A stretch of 64,000 nucleotides of DNA from positions 4,155,227-4,219,226 of the forward strand of contig NC_019693.1 of assembly GCF_000317105.1 (NCBI RefSeq), read 5' to 3'. The notes under the pieces were generated by a model, which worked only from the letters and a program-made list of their open reading frames with translations, was not told where the DNA came from and searched no databases. Positions within the stretch are counted from its first letter, which is position 1. Each line of letters opens with the position of its first letter. Below, piece after piece: positions 51,519 to 60,070 of this stretch. Both the position numbers and the translations under genes were made by a program. Source of the DNA: Oscillatoria acuminata PCC 6304. GTDB taxonomy: Bacteria; Cyanobacteriota; Cyanobacteriia; Cyanobacteriales; Laspinemataceae.

Positions 51519-53857
51519 AAGACCCGATTATTGGCCTAGTAGGTAACCCGAACTGCGGGAAAACTTGTTTATTCAATGCCTTGACCGGATCCAACCAGCG
51601 CGTCGGCAACTGGCCGGGGGTGACGGTCGATCGCAAAGATGGCACGTATCGTCAGGGAAATCGTGAGATTACCGTGGTGGATCTGCCCGGGGTCTATTGC
51701 CTGGATGCGGAAGATGATGAAACGGGACTGGATGAACTGGTGGCCCGGGATTATCTGTTGTCCGGGGAAGCGACGGCGATCGTTAATATTGTAGATGCCT
51801 CGAATTTAGAGCGCAATCTCTATCTAACCACGCAATTAATCGAGATGCGTCTGCCGATGGTGATCGCCTTGAATATGATGGATGTGGCGAAAGAACGGGG
51901 GATGAATATTGACCCCGTGCTCTTGTCGGAACGCTTAGGCTGTCCGGTGATACCGATTGTGGCGACCAAAAAAGAAGGGTTGAGTGCCTTGCAAGAGGCG
52001 ATCGCCCAACAAGTAGACCATCCCACCCTGCCTCACGCTTACGTCCCCTATCCGGCGATTCTGGAACAAGCCTTTTTAGACATTGAAACGGCGATCGCCG
52101 ACCGAAAAATCACCGTTGCACCGCGATGGGCCGCCCTCAAACTGTTGGAATACGACGATCGCGGCGCATCGGTTTCCACGGATACCGAACTGGACCGGAT
52201 CATTGTCACCCACCGGCGCAAAATTCATCAGGTTTTGGAAGAAGACCTGGATATCATTATTGCCGACAGTCGGTATAGTTACATTCACCAAATTACCCAA
52301 GGAGTCACCGAACGCCAGGGAGAAGTGAGTGCAAGTCTTACCGAAAAACTCGATCGCATTGTCCTGGATCGCTGGTTGGGGATTCCCATCTTTTTAGGGG
52401 TGATGTATCTGATGTTTTTGTTTACCATCAACATCAGCAGCGCCTTTATCGACTTTTTTGATATTCTCGCTGGCGCTATCTTCGTGGACGGATTGGGCCG
52501 ATTTCTGGACAGCTTTGGCACTCCCGGATGGTTGGTGGCCCTGCTGGCCGATGGCGCAGGGGGCGGGATTCAAACGGTTTCCACCTTTATTCCGGTGATT
52601 GGATTCCTGTTTTTGTTCCTGTCACTTTTGGAAGATTCGGGTTATATGGCCCGGGCCGCTTTTGTCATGGATCGGTTCATGCGGTTTGTGGGACTGCCGG
52701 GGAAATCCTTTGTGCCGATGTTGGTGGGATTTGGCTGTAATGTGCCAGGGATTATGTCCAGTCGCACCTTGGACAATCCGCGCGATCGCCTGCTGACCAT
52801 TGCCATGAATCCCTTTATGTCCTGTGGGGCGAAGTTACCCGTCTATGCCTTATTTGCCGCTGCATTTTTCCCCATTGCGGGTCAAAATATGGTCTTTGGG
52901 TTATATATCATTGGCATACTCACGGCGATCATGACCGGGTTAGTGTTGAAACGGACTCTGTTGCCGGGAAAACCCTCTGCCTTTATCATGGAACTGCCTC
53001 CCTATCACCTGCCTAGCTTGCGCGGGGTGATGGTTCATACCTGGGACCGCCTCCAAGGGTTTATCTTGAAAGCGGGTAAAATTATCGTCATTATGGTGAT
53101 GATTCTCGGGCTGTTAAATTCCGTGGGGGTTGACGGGTCCTTTGGTAACCAAGACAGCGATCGCTCAATTTTGAGTGTCACCAGTCAAGCGATTACCCCA
53201 GTCCTCTCCCCGATGGGAATCCAGCGCGATAACTGGCCCGCTACCGTGGGAATTTTTACCGGGGTTTTTGCGAAAGAGGCGTTAGTCGGGACTTTGGATT
53301 CTCTGTATAGTAACCTGGCGCGACAACGGGCGACTGAGCAGGATGAAGCAGGGGAAGACGAGTTTAACTTCTGGGGACAAGTCCAAGAAGCGTTTGCCAC
53401 AATTCCGGCTAATTTAGCCGAGGTTCCGGCAGCATTGCTTGACCCCCTCGGTTTAAATATCCAAGACTCCTTAGAGACGGATGAGATAGGCGCAGAGACT
53501 GCAGTAGTCGGGAGCTTTGGCGAAATGAATGCTCGCTTTACGGGCCAAGCTAGTGCCTTTGCTTATCTGTTGTTCGTCCTCTTATATGTCCCCTGTGTCT
53601 CGGCCATTGGCGCTATTCATCGGGAAACCAGTCTGCGATGGACCTTGTTTGTGGCATCGTGGACCACTGGGGTGGCTTATAGTAGCGCCGTGATGTTCTA
53701 TCAAGTGGCAACTTTCTCACAACACCCGATTTCCTCCCTATTTTGGATGGTAGCGGTCGTGCTATTTGCTGGGGCGAGTCTTGTCCTGATGAAACTCTCC
53801 CGACCCGTTTTATCCGTTAAGGGATCAAGGCGATCGGCAGCAGAAACAGCCGGATGA
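51515..53857 (+). CDS. feoB: Ferrous iron transporter FeoB
   Basis: The 780-residue membrane GTPase imports Fe(II). The N-terminal G domain has GNPNCGKTCLFN (residues 9-20, G1), the VTVDRKDG switch, DLPGVYCLD (about 56-64, G3) and ALNMMDV (about 113-119, G4: NxxD). A helical GDI-like domain follows, to about 265. The channel part starts near residue 280 with several TMs and the two Gate motifs, including EDSGYMARAAFVMDRFM (about 372-388), PGKSFVPMLVGFGCNVPGIM (about 394-413) and the later VPCVSAIGAIHRETS. All key motifs are present, so it is probably functional. Translationally coupled to feoA. Confidence 0.97.
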   Translation: MKDPIIGLVGNPNCGKTCLFNALTGSNQRVGNWPGVTVDRKDGTYRQGNREITVVDLPGVYCLDAEDDETGLDELVARDYLLSGEATAIVNIVDASNLERNLYLTTQLIEMRLPMVIALNMMDVAKERGMNIDPVLLSERLGCPVIPIVATKKEGLSALQEAIAQQVDHPTLPHAYVPYPAILEQAFLDIETAIADRKITVAPRWAALKLLEYDDRGASVSTDTELDRIIVTHRRKIHQVLEEDLDIIIADSRYSYIHQITQGVTERQGEVSASLTEKLDRIVLDRWLGIPIFLGVMYLMFLFTINISSAFIDFFDILAGAIFVDGLGRFLDSFGTPGWLVALLADGAGGGIQTVSTFIPVIGFLFLFLSLLEDSGYMARAAFVMDRFMRFVGLPGKSFVPMLVGFGCNVPGIMSSRTLDNPRDRLLTIAMNPFMSCGAKLPVYALFAAAFFPIAGQNMVFGLYIIGILTAIMTGLVLKRTLLPGKPSAFIMELPPYHLPSLRGVMVHTWDRLQGFILKAGKIIVIMVMILGLLNSVGVDGSFGNQDSDRSILSVTSQAITPVLSPMGIQRDNWPATVGIFTGVFAKEALVGTLDSLYSNLARQRATEQDEAGEDEFNFWGQVQEAFATIPANLAEVPAALLDPLGLNIQDSLETDEIGAETAVVGSFGEMNARFTGQASAFAYLLFVLLYVPCVSAIGAIHRETSLRWTLFVASWTTGVAYSSAVMFYQVATFSQHPISSLFWMVAVVLFAGASLVLMKLSRPVLSVKGSRRSAAETAG

Positions 53858-53965
53858 GCGAGGAGTTAGGATTGAGGTAAATGGGTTTAGACCCTCCCTT
53901 AATTCTAACGAACTTGCTCCCGGCTTTAAAAGTAGGTATTCTCTCTTCTGGAGCAGGCAAGAAAA

Positions 53966-54235
53966 ATGATATTAACGGAAATTCAAACCTATTTATCCCA
54001 ACAGGGTCAAGCCTCCCTGGGACAACTGGAACAGCATTTTCATGTTAATTCCCATGCCTTGAGTCCCATGTTGGAGAAACTGATTCGGAAAGGGCGGGTG
54101 CAAAAAATAGTTTCCTCTACTCGTTGTGGCAGTTGTGGCAGTTGTGCCCCAGAGACTCTGATTATTTACTACTGGGTAAAAGGGGACTCTCCCGCCACTG
54201 AAACCCTCGCTGCCGGTTGTCCTGATTCCCGATAG
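53966..54235 (+). CDS. feoC: FeoC-like winged-helix protein with a cysteine cluster
   Basis: The 89-residue protein lies 108 bases after feoB. The N-terminal winged helix (residues 1-52: MILTEIQTYLSQQGQASLGQ, LEQHFHVNSHALSPMLEKLI) matches FeoC. The cluster STRCGSCGSCAPET (about 51-64) has three cysteines in CxxCxxC plus a distant one near the end (GCPDSR), fitting the proposed [4Fe-4S] or redox switch of FeoC. It may stabilise FeoB or sense oxygen/iron. A perfect 17-bp hairpin follows. Confidence 0.85.
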   Translation: MILTEIQTYLSQQGQASLGQLEQHFHVNSHALSPMLEKLIRKGRVQKIVSSTRCGSCGSCAPETLIIYYWVKGDSPATETLAAGCPDSR

Positions 54236-54242
54236 AGGAATT

Positions 54243-54284
54243 ATTGAGAGGGTTTGTCATGTCCGCTTGACAAACCCTCTCAAT
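54243..54284 (+). terminator. Strong hairpin ending the feo operon
   Basis: ATTGAGAGGGTTTGTCA and TGACAAACCCTCTCAAT form a perfect 17-bp stem with an 8-base loop, starting 8 bases after the feoC stop. A T-tract is short on both strands, so it may also protect the mRNA 3' end. Confidence 0.65.
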
Positions 54285-54320
54285 TAACTCCAGCAGGACT
54301 TACGAAATCTGTAACATCTA

Positions 54321-54366
54321 ATCTTAAATGTAGAGGCGATTCGCGAATCGCCTCTACATTTAAGAT
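54321..54366. repeat. Perfect 46-bp palindrome, TGTAGAGGCGATT family, copy 3
   Basis: ATCTTAAATGTAGAGGCGAT + TCG is followed directly by its exact reverse complement; the whole 46 bases form one palindrome with no loop. The internal 30 bases are the repeat found at 6231-6272 and, in a coding sequence, at 7123-7152. Confidence 0.9.
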
Positions 54367-54446
54367 AGGTTCTCAAAATCTGCGCAAGTCTTTTCCAGGA
54401 CAAAAAACCCGGTTTCTAACCCTTGCTATAACACCCGGCTCGATTG

Positions 54447-54619
54447 AGGGGATTACAAAAAATAAATCATCCAACCGTTCAATTGAAAGGAAGTGTAGGG
54501 GCGCAATGCGCAGGCCTTCCGGAGGGCCTGCGCATTGCGCCCCTACATTGACTGGGCTACTGCGTTGATCCGGAACTACGAACGAACGTTCTGGAAGTTT
54601 TATTTTTTGGAGTTACCTG
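54447..54619. repeat. MITE-like element of ~172 bp, copy 3
   Basis: Starts AGGGGATTACAAAAAATAAAT (first 20 bases conserved) and ends TTTTTTGGAGTTACCT. It has the central TGTAGGGGCGCAATGCGCAG / GCGCATTGCGCCCCTACA hairpin. Orientation as copy 1. It lies between the feo operon and the HMA/ATPase module. Confidence 0.85.
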
Positions 54620-54870
54620 AGCAAACTGCAAAGGATAAAAAGTTACTGGTATTTGTTCTCAATAAACAAAACTTATTTAGTTTAATTGTATCAGAAAATC
54701 TGGCAGAACTGCGGGGATTTAAGTTTTGTTAAAAATCTGGAAAAACCTTGCTAAAATTTAGACAAAGTTTTATTCTAAGACTAGAGAGTTTTATCCAGGG
54801 TGAACTTTTAGTCCTGAAGCCATCGGCGATAATGGATTGAAAAATACCCGGGGCTAGGGGAGGAAAGGGA
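54620..54870. other. Promoter region of the metal ATPase module
   Basis: AT-rich DNA with no convincing gene. The plus-strand frame 54535-54732 starts inside the MITE and is rejected. Promoter elements for the gene at 54871 are expected here; I see no clear operator dyad. Confidence 0.4.
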
Positions 54871-55854
54871 ATGGTGAATCAAACGGTAACCACGGGAACC
54901 AGCAATTTTAAATTAGTCCAGGCAGTTGAGGGTTGTGTGCAATTGCGGGCAGGGGATAGCACGGGCATTCTTTACCTGAATCTGCTTGGGCAGCAGGTGG
55001 GACAAGAACCAGGAATCGTGGCGGTTTCTACGGATGCCAAAACGGGGGATTTAATTATTGTCTTTAATCCTCATGTTATTCCCCTGATTCAGGTGCTAGA
55101 AATGCTGCAAGAGTGGGGAATTTCTGGGATAAAAACCGACCAGGACCCGGTAAAGCAAGTGGGAAATTTTCTGCTCCATCATCAAGAATTGGAGACATTG
55201 GCCCCGATGATTGCGGGGATGTTGGTGACTCAGACCCTGAAACTGCGGGGGGGATGGGCGTTACTGGGAAATCTGATCGCGGCGAGTGTGACGCGACAGG
55301 CGATCGCCCAGTTAGAGCAAAACTCCACTGATGCTGCTGTGATAACGGTTCCAGCGGTGGTGAGTCCGGCAGCGACTGCCCCGAAATCAGCGGTGAAAGC
55401 GCCATCGGGGATGGGAGTCGAAATTGTCCATGCCATTCCGGGACGAGTGCGGTTGCGCGTGCCCAAAATTGCCCAGGATAGCACTTGTGCCGATCGCCTC
55501 CAAACGGCCCTCTGTTCCCAACCCGAAGTTACCGAAATCCGCCTCAATCCGCTCACCGCGTCCATTGTGGTTCAGTATGAAATTGCTGCCGGATTAGATG
55601 AATCCTGGCGATCGCACCTGGTGGAAATGATTGAACAGGCGATCGCTGATTCCTTACCCGAGGAAACCCCCACCCCAGAAACCGATTCCCAGGAACAACC
55701 TGAGTATCCCGAGGAAACCCCTGGAGTTTTAGAAATAGAGTCCGATGGGAGTCTCACCCCTGATACCGCCGATCCCGTAAATTATTTTAACCCTTGTTTT
55801 GCGCGGGCATTTATGAATACGATGATGAATCGATTTATGGGGGCGTCGGTGTAA
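54871..55854 (+). CDS. HMA_2-like metal-associated domain protein, ATPase partner
   Basis: The 327-residue protein has two ferredoxin-like HMA-type regions: an N-terminal one (FKLVQAVEGCVQLRAGDSTG, about 13-85) and a second (VEIVHAIPGRVRLRVPKIAQ, about 182-260). A hydrophobic segment (about 105-150: LAPMIAGMLVTQTLKLRGGW, LLGNLIAASVTRQAI) between them may insert in the membrane. The second region is nearly the same as the N-terminus of the next protein (VHAIPGRVRFRVPRLARDR). Neither has the metal-binding CxxC. The acidic tail ends FNPCFARAFMNTMMNRFMGA. It is the first gene of a three-gene module with the P-type ATPase. Confidence 0.75.
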   Translation: MVNQTVTTGTSNFKLVQAVEGCVQLRAGDSTGILYLNLLGQQVGQEPGIVAVSTDAKTGDLIIVFNPHVIPLIQVLEMLQEWGISGIKTDQDPVKQVGNFLLHHQELETLAPMIAGMLVTQTLKLRGGWALLGNLIAASVTRQAIAQLEQNSTDAAVITVPAVVSPAATAPKSAVKAPSGMGVEIVHAIPGRVRLRVPKIAQDSTCADRLQTALCSQPEVTEIRLNPLTASIVVQYEIAAGLDESWRSHLVEMIEQAIADSLPEETPTPETDSQEQPEYPEETPGVLEIESDGSLTPDTADPVNYFNPCFARAFMNTMMNRFMGASV

Positions 55855-55865
55855 TCGGATAGGTT

Positions 55866-55932
55866 AGAAACCGGGTTTCTTTACCAAATCTGTGGCAATT
55901 CTCAACATTCTACGCCAGAAACCCGGTTTCTT
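55866..55932. repeat. Inverted pair of AGAAACCGGGTTTCT repeats
   Basis: AGAAACCGGGTTTCT at 55866-55880 and AGAAACCCGGTTTCT at 55918-55932, 37 bases apart, between the HMA gene and the ATPase gene. Similar copies occur near 26475 and 54405. The pair could form a stem-loop inside the operon. Confidence 0.75.
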
Positions 55933-55973
55933 GTCCTGTGGTTATCGGTGTAATCGCACTTAGGAGCAGCAAA

Positions 55974-58247
55974 ATGGTAGCAAATATAGAAATTTGGAAC
56001 AAATCCAGGAATCCCCTCGCCGAGGTGACGCCGACTTGGGTTGCCTGTACCTTAGTTCATGCCATCCCTGGACGAGTCAGGTTTAGAGTCCCTCGCCTTG
56101 CGCGCGATCGCCCCTACGCCTCACGCCTAGAACAAGCGATTGCTCAAGAACCGGGCGTCATGCAAGTGCGCGTGAATCTCACTGCCGCCTCCATCGCCAT
56201 TCACTACCAAACCCAGGGAGTGAGCGATGAAAGAAGGCGATCGCAATTGGTGAAAGTGATTCAACAAACCGGGCAACTCCAGCAGTCCCCGGGAAGTGAG
56301 ATCAACCCCGTCATTCCCGAACTTCCGGCAACGGAACCCGAGGGTCATGATATTAAATGGCCTGCCATTGCTACTCTGCTGGCGATTCTAGGCGGTCCCC
56401 TGGGCTTGCCGATTCCGCGAACCCTCATGGCGGGAAGCGTTGCCTGGGCTGCTTTACCCGTGGCTAAACGGGCGATCGCCAGTGTGTTAGCCGAACGTCG
56501 CCTGAATATCGACTGCCTGGATTTAATGGCGATCGCCCTGTCATCCCTGCGCGGAAATTTGCTCACCCCTGCCTTAGTCATGACCCTCCATGAAGTCGGG
56601 GATACCATCCGCGATCGCACCGCCCGGTCCTCTGCCGCCCGCACTGCGGACCTCATGGACACTATCGGACGCTTTGCCTGGGTGGAACGCCAGGGAGAAA
56701 AACAGCAAATTCCCGCCACCGACGTGGAAATTGGGGAAACCGTCATAGTCTATCCCGGGGAACAAATTCCCGTAGATGGGATTGTCTTACAGGGAACCGC
56801 CACCATCGATCGCCAGAAACTCACCGGCGAATCCATGCCGATTGTTGCTGAAAAGGGAACTCAGGTTTATGCTTCCACCCTCCTCCGGTCCGGGGAATTG
56901 TATATCCAAGCGGAACGAGTCGGGGCCGCAACCCGGGCAGCCGCGAGTTTGGAATTAGTGAGAAAAGCCCCAGTCCATGATACTCGCATGGAAAATTACG
57001 CCGCCAACATCGCCGATCGCGCCGTCTTACCGGCGGGAATTTGGGCCGCCCTGGTGTGGGCCCTGACTCGGGACCCGGGACGGGCGGCAGCAATTCTCAC
57101 CTTAGACTTTGTAACCGGAATTCGCGTTTCCGTCCCCACCAGCTTTATGGCAGCCCTGACTCATGCCACCCGACATGGGATTTTAATCCGCAGTGGACGC
57201 GCCTTGGAACAATTAGCCGAAGTCGATACCGTGGTATTTGACAAAACCGGCACTCTCACCCAAGGGAATATCTCCGTAGTTCGGATTACCACCGGATCGG
57301 AGGCAATTTCTGAGGATCAAGTGCTGGAAATGGCTGCTGCTGCGGAACAACGGATTTCTCACCCCGTAGCTGAGGCGATTGTGGCGGAGGCACAGAACCG
57401 GGGAGTGAGACTCTTATCTCGGGGAGAATGGCACTATGAGGTGGGTTTGGGCATTCAGGCGGAGATTGAAGGGCGAACCGTGTTAGTCGGTAGCGATCGC
57501 TTCTTGCGCCAGTCTGGAGTGACAGTGAACTGTCTGACGGATCAGCAACGACGATGCGATCGCGGATTGGACTGTGAGCAAGCAGATTGTGCGCTGAATG
57601 TCAACTGTTCTTTGATTTACGTTGCTTGTGAGGGCAAATTCCAAGGCGTCATCGAATATGCGGACCCCCTGCGACGGGAAACCTCCAGGGTGATTCAACG
57701 GTTACAGTCAGAATATCACATTCAGGTGCAGATGCTGACAGGGGATGAACGTCCCCGCGCCCTTGCTGTTGCTGAGAAACTGGGGATTCCCGCCTGTCAT
57801 ACCCATGCCGAAGCCTTTCCCGAACAAAAAGCCGCCCTCGTGCGAGAATTACATGAATCGGGGAAAACCGTTGCCTTTGTGGGGGATGGGTTAAATGATT
57901 CCGTTGCCTTAGCTTATGCGGATCTGTCCGTGTCCTTTGCCAATGGATCCGATGTAGCCCGAGAAACCGCTGATGTGGTGTTGATGGAGAACAATTTATC
58001 TGGGTTGCTAGATGCGATCGCGATCGCCAAGGAAACCCGATACATTATACAACAAAATACCACCTTAGTAGTCGGACCGAATTTAGCCGCCCTAGTTTTA
58101 GCATCCACCTTCGGATTGCACCCCTTAGCTGCCACCGTAATTCACAACGGTTCAGCGATCGCCGCCGGATTAAACGGGTTACGTCCTCTGATGCATATCG
58201 ATCCCCCGCGATCGGCATCAGAACAGAGTGCAATCAACCCAAGTTAA
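55974..58247 (+). CDS. P1B-like metal-translocating P-type ATPase with a cysteine-free TM6 motif
   Basis: From the ATG at 55974 (AGGAG, 7-8 bases upstream) the protein has 757 residues. It has an N-terminal HMA-like domain without CxxC (VHAIPGRVRFRVPRLARD), the actuator LTGESMPIVAEK (about 283-294), phosphorylation site VVFDKTGTLTQG (about 421-432), the HP motif RISHPVAEAI (about 463) and hinge VGDGLNDSVALAYADLSVS (about 632-650). These make it a P1B-type heavy-metal pump. The TM6 metal motif, usually CPC, SPC or CPH, reads DFVTGIRVSVPTSFMAAL (about 380-397), with no Cys. The metal is thus not predictable by the usual rule. The next gene is a one-TM His-tail protein and the preceding one an HMA protein; the Feo genes lie upstream. 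Confidence 0.9.
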   Translation: MVANIEIWNKSRNPLAEVTPTWVACTLVHAIPGRVRFRVPRLARDRPYASRLEQAIAQEPGVMQVRVNLTAASIAIHYQTQGVSDERRRSQLVKVIQQTGQLQQSPGSEINPVIPELPATEPEGHDIKWPAIATLLAILGGPLGLPIPRTLMAGSVAWAALPVAKRAIASVLAERRLNIDCLDLMAIALSSLRGNLLTPALVMTLHEVGDTIRDRTARSSAARTADLMDTIGRFAWVERQGEKQQIPATDVEIGETVIVYPGEQIPVDGIVLQGTATIDRQKLTGESMPIVAEKGTQVYASTLLRSGELYIQAERVGAATRAAASLELVRKAPVHDTRMENYAANIADRAVLPAGIWAALVWALTRDPGRAAAILTLDFVTGIRVSVPTSFMAALTHATRHGILIRSGRALEQLAEVDTVVFDKTGTLTQGNISVVRITTGSEAISEDQVLEMAAAAEQRISHPVAEAIVAEAQNRGVRLLSRGEWHYEVGLGIQAEIEGRTVLVGSDRFLRQSGVTVNCLTDQQRRCDRGLDCEQADCALNVNCSLIYVACEGKFQGVIEYADPLRRETSRVIQRLQSEYHIQVQMLTGDERPRALAVAEKLGIPACHTHAEAFPEQKAALVRELHESGKTVAFVGDGLNDSVALAYADLSVSFANGSDVARETADVVLMENNLSGLLDAIAIAKETRYIIQQNTTLVVGPNLAALVLASTFGLHPLAATVIHNGSAIAAGLNGLRPLMHIDPPRSASEQSAINPS

Positions 58248-58278
58248 TACCCCTTACCCTTACTGGAGGAATTGTATC

Positions 58279-58602
58279 ATGGGACTTATTCATTGGAGAC
58301 AAGCCGGAATTCAACAACATTTTGGTGAAATGATGGAAGCGGGAAAAGGAGGACGGGCGATCGCCTTGGGAATCGGTGCAGTAGTCCTCGCACCTATTTT
58401 GTTACCGGCGATCGGCAAAGTCGCCAAACCCCTCGCTAAAGCCACCCTAAAAAATGGCATTACCCTCTATGAAAAAGGCAAAGTTGCTGTAGCTGAAGCC
58501 AACGAAGTATGGGAAGATATTTTAGCAGAAGCCAAAGCCGAAGCAATGGCCGAATCCCATCAAATGCCCAACACTGAACCGAATCATAATCATAAAGGAT
58601 AA
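58279..58602 (+). CDS. DUF5132-like one-TM protein, PacL-like partner of the ATPase
   Basis: From the ATG at 58279 (GGAGGA site) the protein has 107 residues: a soluble start MGLIHWRQAGIQQHFGEMME, one TM (AIALGIGAVVLAPILLPAIG, about 34-53), an Ala/Glu-rich amphipathic helix (VAEANEVWEDILAEAKAEAM, about 74-93) and a C-terminal tail EPNHNHKG with alternating His. The order TM - Glu/Ala helix - short metal-binding tail is that described for mycobacterial PacL proteins (DUF1490), which cluster with the CtpC, CtpG and CtpV P-type ATPases and support metal efflux. It follows the ATPase stop by 31 bases. Homology to PacL is not shown; the likeness is in layout and setting. Confidence 0.75.
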   Translation: MGLIHWRQAGIQQHFGEMMEAGKGGRAIALGIGAVVLAPILLPAIGKVAKPLAKATLKNGITLYEKGKVAVAEANEVWEDILAEAKAEAMAESHQMPNTEPNHNHKG

Positions 58603-58748
58603 ACTCAAATCTGGGGGATAAATCAAGCGCCTATAGCGGCGCTTCTATGAGCGCCGCTACGTCGGTTAAAACTGAGATTTTGCACCATTATCAACACCGG
58701 CGGGGGATAAAACCCCCGCCGGTTGTCGCAACAGGTGCAAGAGGTCAA
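58603..58748. repeat. Hairpins after the ATPase module
   Basis: AGCGGCGCTTCTATGAGCGCCGCT (in two parts, stem AGCGGCGCT / AGCGCCGCT) at about 58634-58657 is a strong hairpin ending the operon. ACCGGCGGGGGATAAAACCC and CCCGCCGGT at about 58696-58722 are one arm of the G-run palindrome family. Confidence 0.7.
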
Positions 58749-59399
58749 TCAAATCCCACAAAAACCCTGAATCGCCTCCCAAATCTCCGGCATCACATTC
58801 CCCAACCCATGATCGCTATCCAACTCCACCCTCTTCACCCAAGGACGAGAAACAACAAATCGACGACTTGCCTCAACCGGAATCACCTCATCTTTAACCC
58901 CATGTAAAATCAAAATCGGTAACTGTCGCTGCAACTGATTTTCAACGTAACCTTGAGCATCCGTGATAAATTGATAACTCAGAGGAATCTCCCGCTTTTC
59001 TCCATAATGATAAATCGGTAAATACCCCTCTTTTTGCCACAATTCAAGCCGTTGCGGACCCAAACTCGCCATCCAATGACTCAGAAATTCAAAAGCAGGG
59101 GCTAATAAAACCAGGCGATCGACCTGGGGATATCGTTGCGCTAACCAGGCAGAAGTCAGTCCGCCAAAACTGGAACCAATTAAGGTAACTTTAGCGTTTT
59201 CCGGTGGGAATTCCTTCGCTACTTGTTCCAGTTGTCGCGTCAGAGTCAGATGAGAAAAATCCCCCTGATTGAGATTGGGAATCTTCAGGGGAATTGCCAG
59301 TTCAGCAAAGCGATCGCGCAGATAATTCGCCTTGAATGAGTCCGGACTCGATGCAAATCCATGTAAATAAATGTAAGTCTGAGGCAATGTTTGAATCAT
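58749..59399 (-). CDS. YqiA/YcfP-type alpha/beta-hydrolase esterase
   Basis: The 216-residue protein fits the YqiA/YcfP family: YIYLHGFASSPDSFKANYLR (about residues 10-29), nucleophile elbow IGSSFGGLTSAWLAQRYP (about 73-90, GxSxG), LHGVKDEVIPVEASRR with the acid (about 165-180) and SDHGLGN with the His (about 195-201). All catalytic residues are present. Members are small carboxylesterases of unclear physiological substrate. It is convergent with the ATPase module, in an independent transcript. Confidence 0.88.
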   Translation of the reverse strand: MIQTLPQTYIYLHGFASSPDSFKANYLRDRFAELAIPLKIPNLNQGDFSHLTLTRQLEQVAKEFPPENAKVTLIGSSFGGLTSAWLAQRYPQVDRLVLLAPAFEFLSHWMASLGPQRLELWQKEGYLPIYHYGEKREIPLSYQFITDAQGYVENQLQRQLPILILHGVKDEVIPVEASRRFVVSRPWVKRVELDSDHGLGNVMPEIWEAIQGFCGI

Positions 59400-59488
59400 G
59401 GTTAACTATTCTTAGTAGTAGCAGGGAGCAAGATGCTCCCACTTCCAGGAAAAATCATCGAACTTATCCAGTTTATTTCAAATCCTTC

Positions 59489-59582
59489 TTCTCCCCCTTC
59501 CAGCACTTCTTCTCCCCCTTCCCTCGTAGGGAAGGGGGTTGGGGGGTTAGGTCAATCTGGGTAATCGAGCAAACATGATATA
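59489..59582. repeat. Dispersed GGGTTAGGTC repeat
   Basis: CTTCTCCCCCTTCCC...GGGAAGGGGGTTGGGGGGTT...GGTAATCGAGCAAACATGAT (in parts) is closely similar to 49320-49405, including the AATCGAGCAAAC-TGATATA tail. Its end touches the response-regulator stop. Confidence 0.75.
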
Positions 59583-59583
59583 T

Positions 59584-59964
59584 TTAATCGATTCCTAAAA
59601 TTTCCATTGATTTTTCCAGCACTTCATCCGGGTCAAAGGGCTTAGTCATGTACAAATCTGCCCCAGAGTCACTGCCTTTTTGTTTGTCAAACTCTTGACC
59701 TTTGGCCGTCAGCATGATAATATAAACATCTTGGATTTTTAGTTCATTTTTGACCGCATTACAGACTTCAAATCCGCTCATTTTAGGCATCATCACATCC
59801 AGAAAAACCAATTCGGGTTTTTCGGTTTTGATGGTATTGAGTGCATCTTCTCCATTGATTGCAGTTAGCAATTCTACCCCCTCATCTTCAAGTTCTTCTA
59901 GGGTTTGTTCCATGAGAATGCGGATATGGGGTTCATCATCCACAATTAAGATTTTCTTCGCCAT
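59584..59964 (-). CDS. Single-domain response regulator (CheY-like)
   Basis: From the ATG at 59964 (AGGAGG site 4 bases upstream; earlier in-frame ATG at 60000 has none) the protein has 126 residues, one receiver domain. The acidic pocket DDEPHIR (about residues 9-15), the phosphoacceptor Asp in LVFLDVMMPKMSGF (about 55-68), Thr in IIMLTAKGQE (about 83-92) and Lys in LYMTKPFDPDE (about 105-115) are all present. No output domain. It lies 106 bases downstream of the hybrid kinase in the same orientation, so it is a likely phosphorelay partner. Confidence 0.93.
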   Translation of the reverse strand: MAKKILIVDDEPHIRILMEQTLEELEDEGVELLTAINGEDALNTIKTEKPELVFLDVMMPKMSGFEVCNAVKNELKIQDVYIIMLTAKGQEFDKQKGSDSGADLYMTKPFDPDEVLEKSMEILGID

Positions 59965-60070
59965 ATAACCTCCTATAGGGGTAAACAAAAAAAGGCGCAA
60001 TTCAAACGAGAGAAAGATACTTTATCCCGTTTGAGTTTGCTGGGTTTCCGGGGGATTCTCCTCAGTGCCG

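Noticed and set aside
54535-54732. A 65-codon plus-strand frame
   Set aside because: It begins inside the MITE copy and has no ribosome-binding site.
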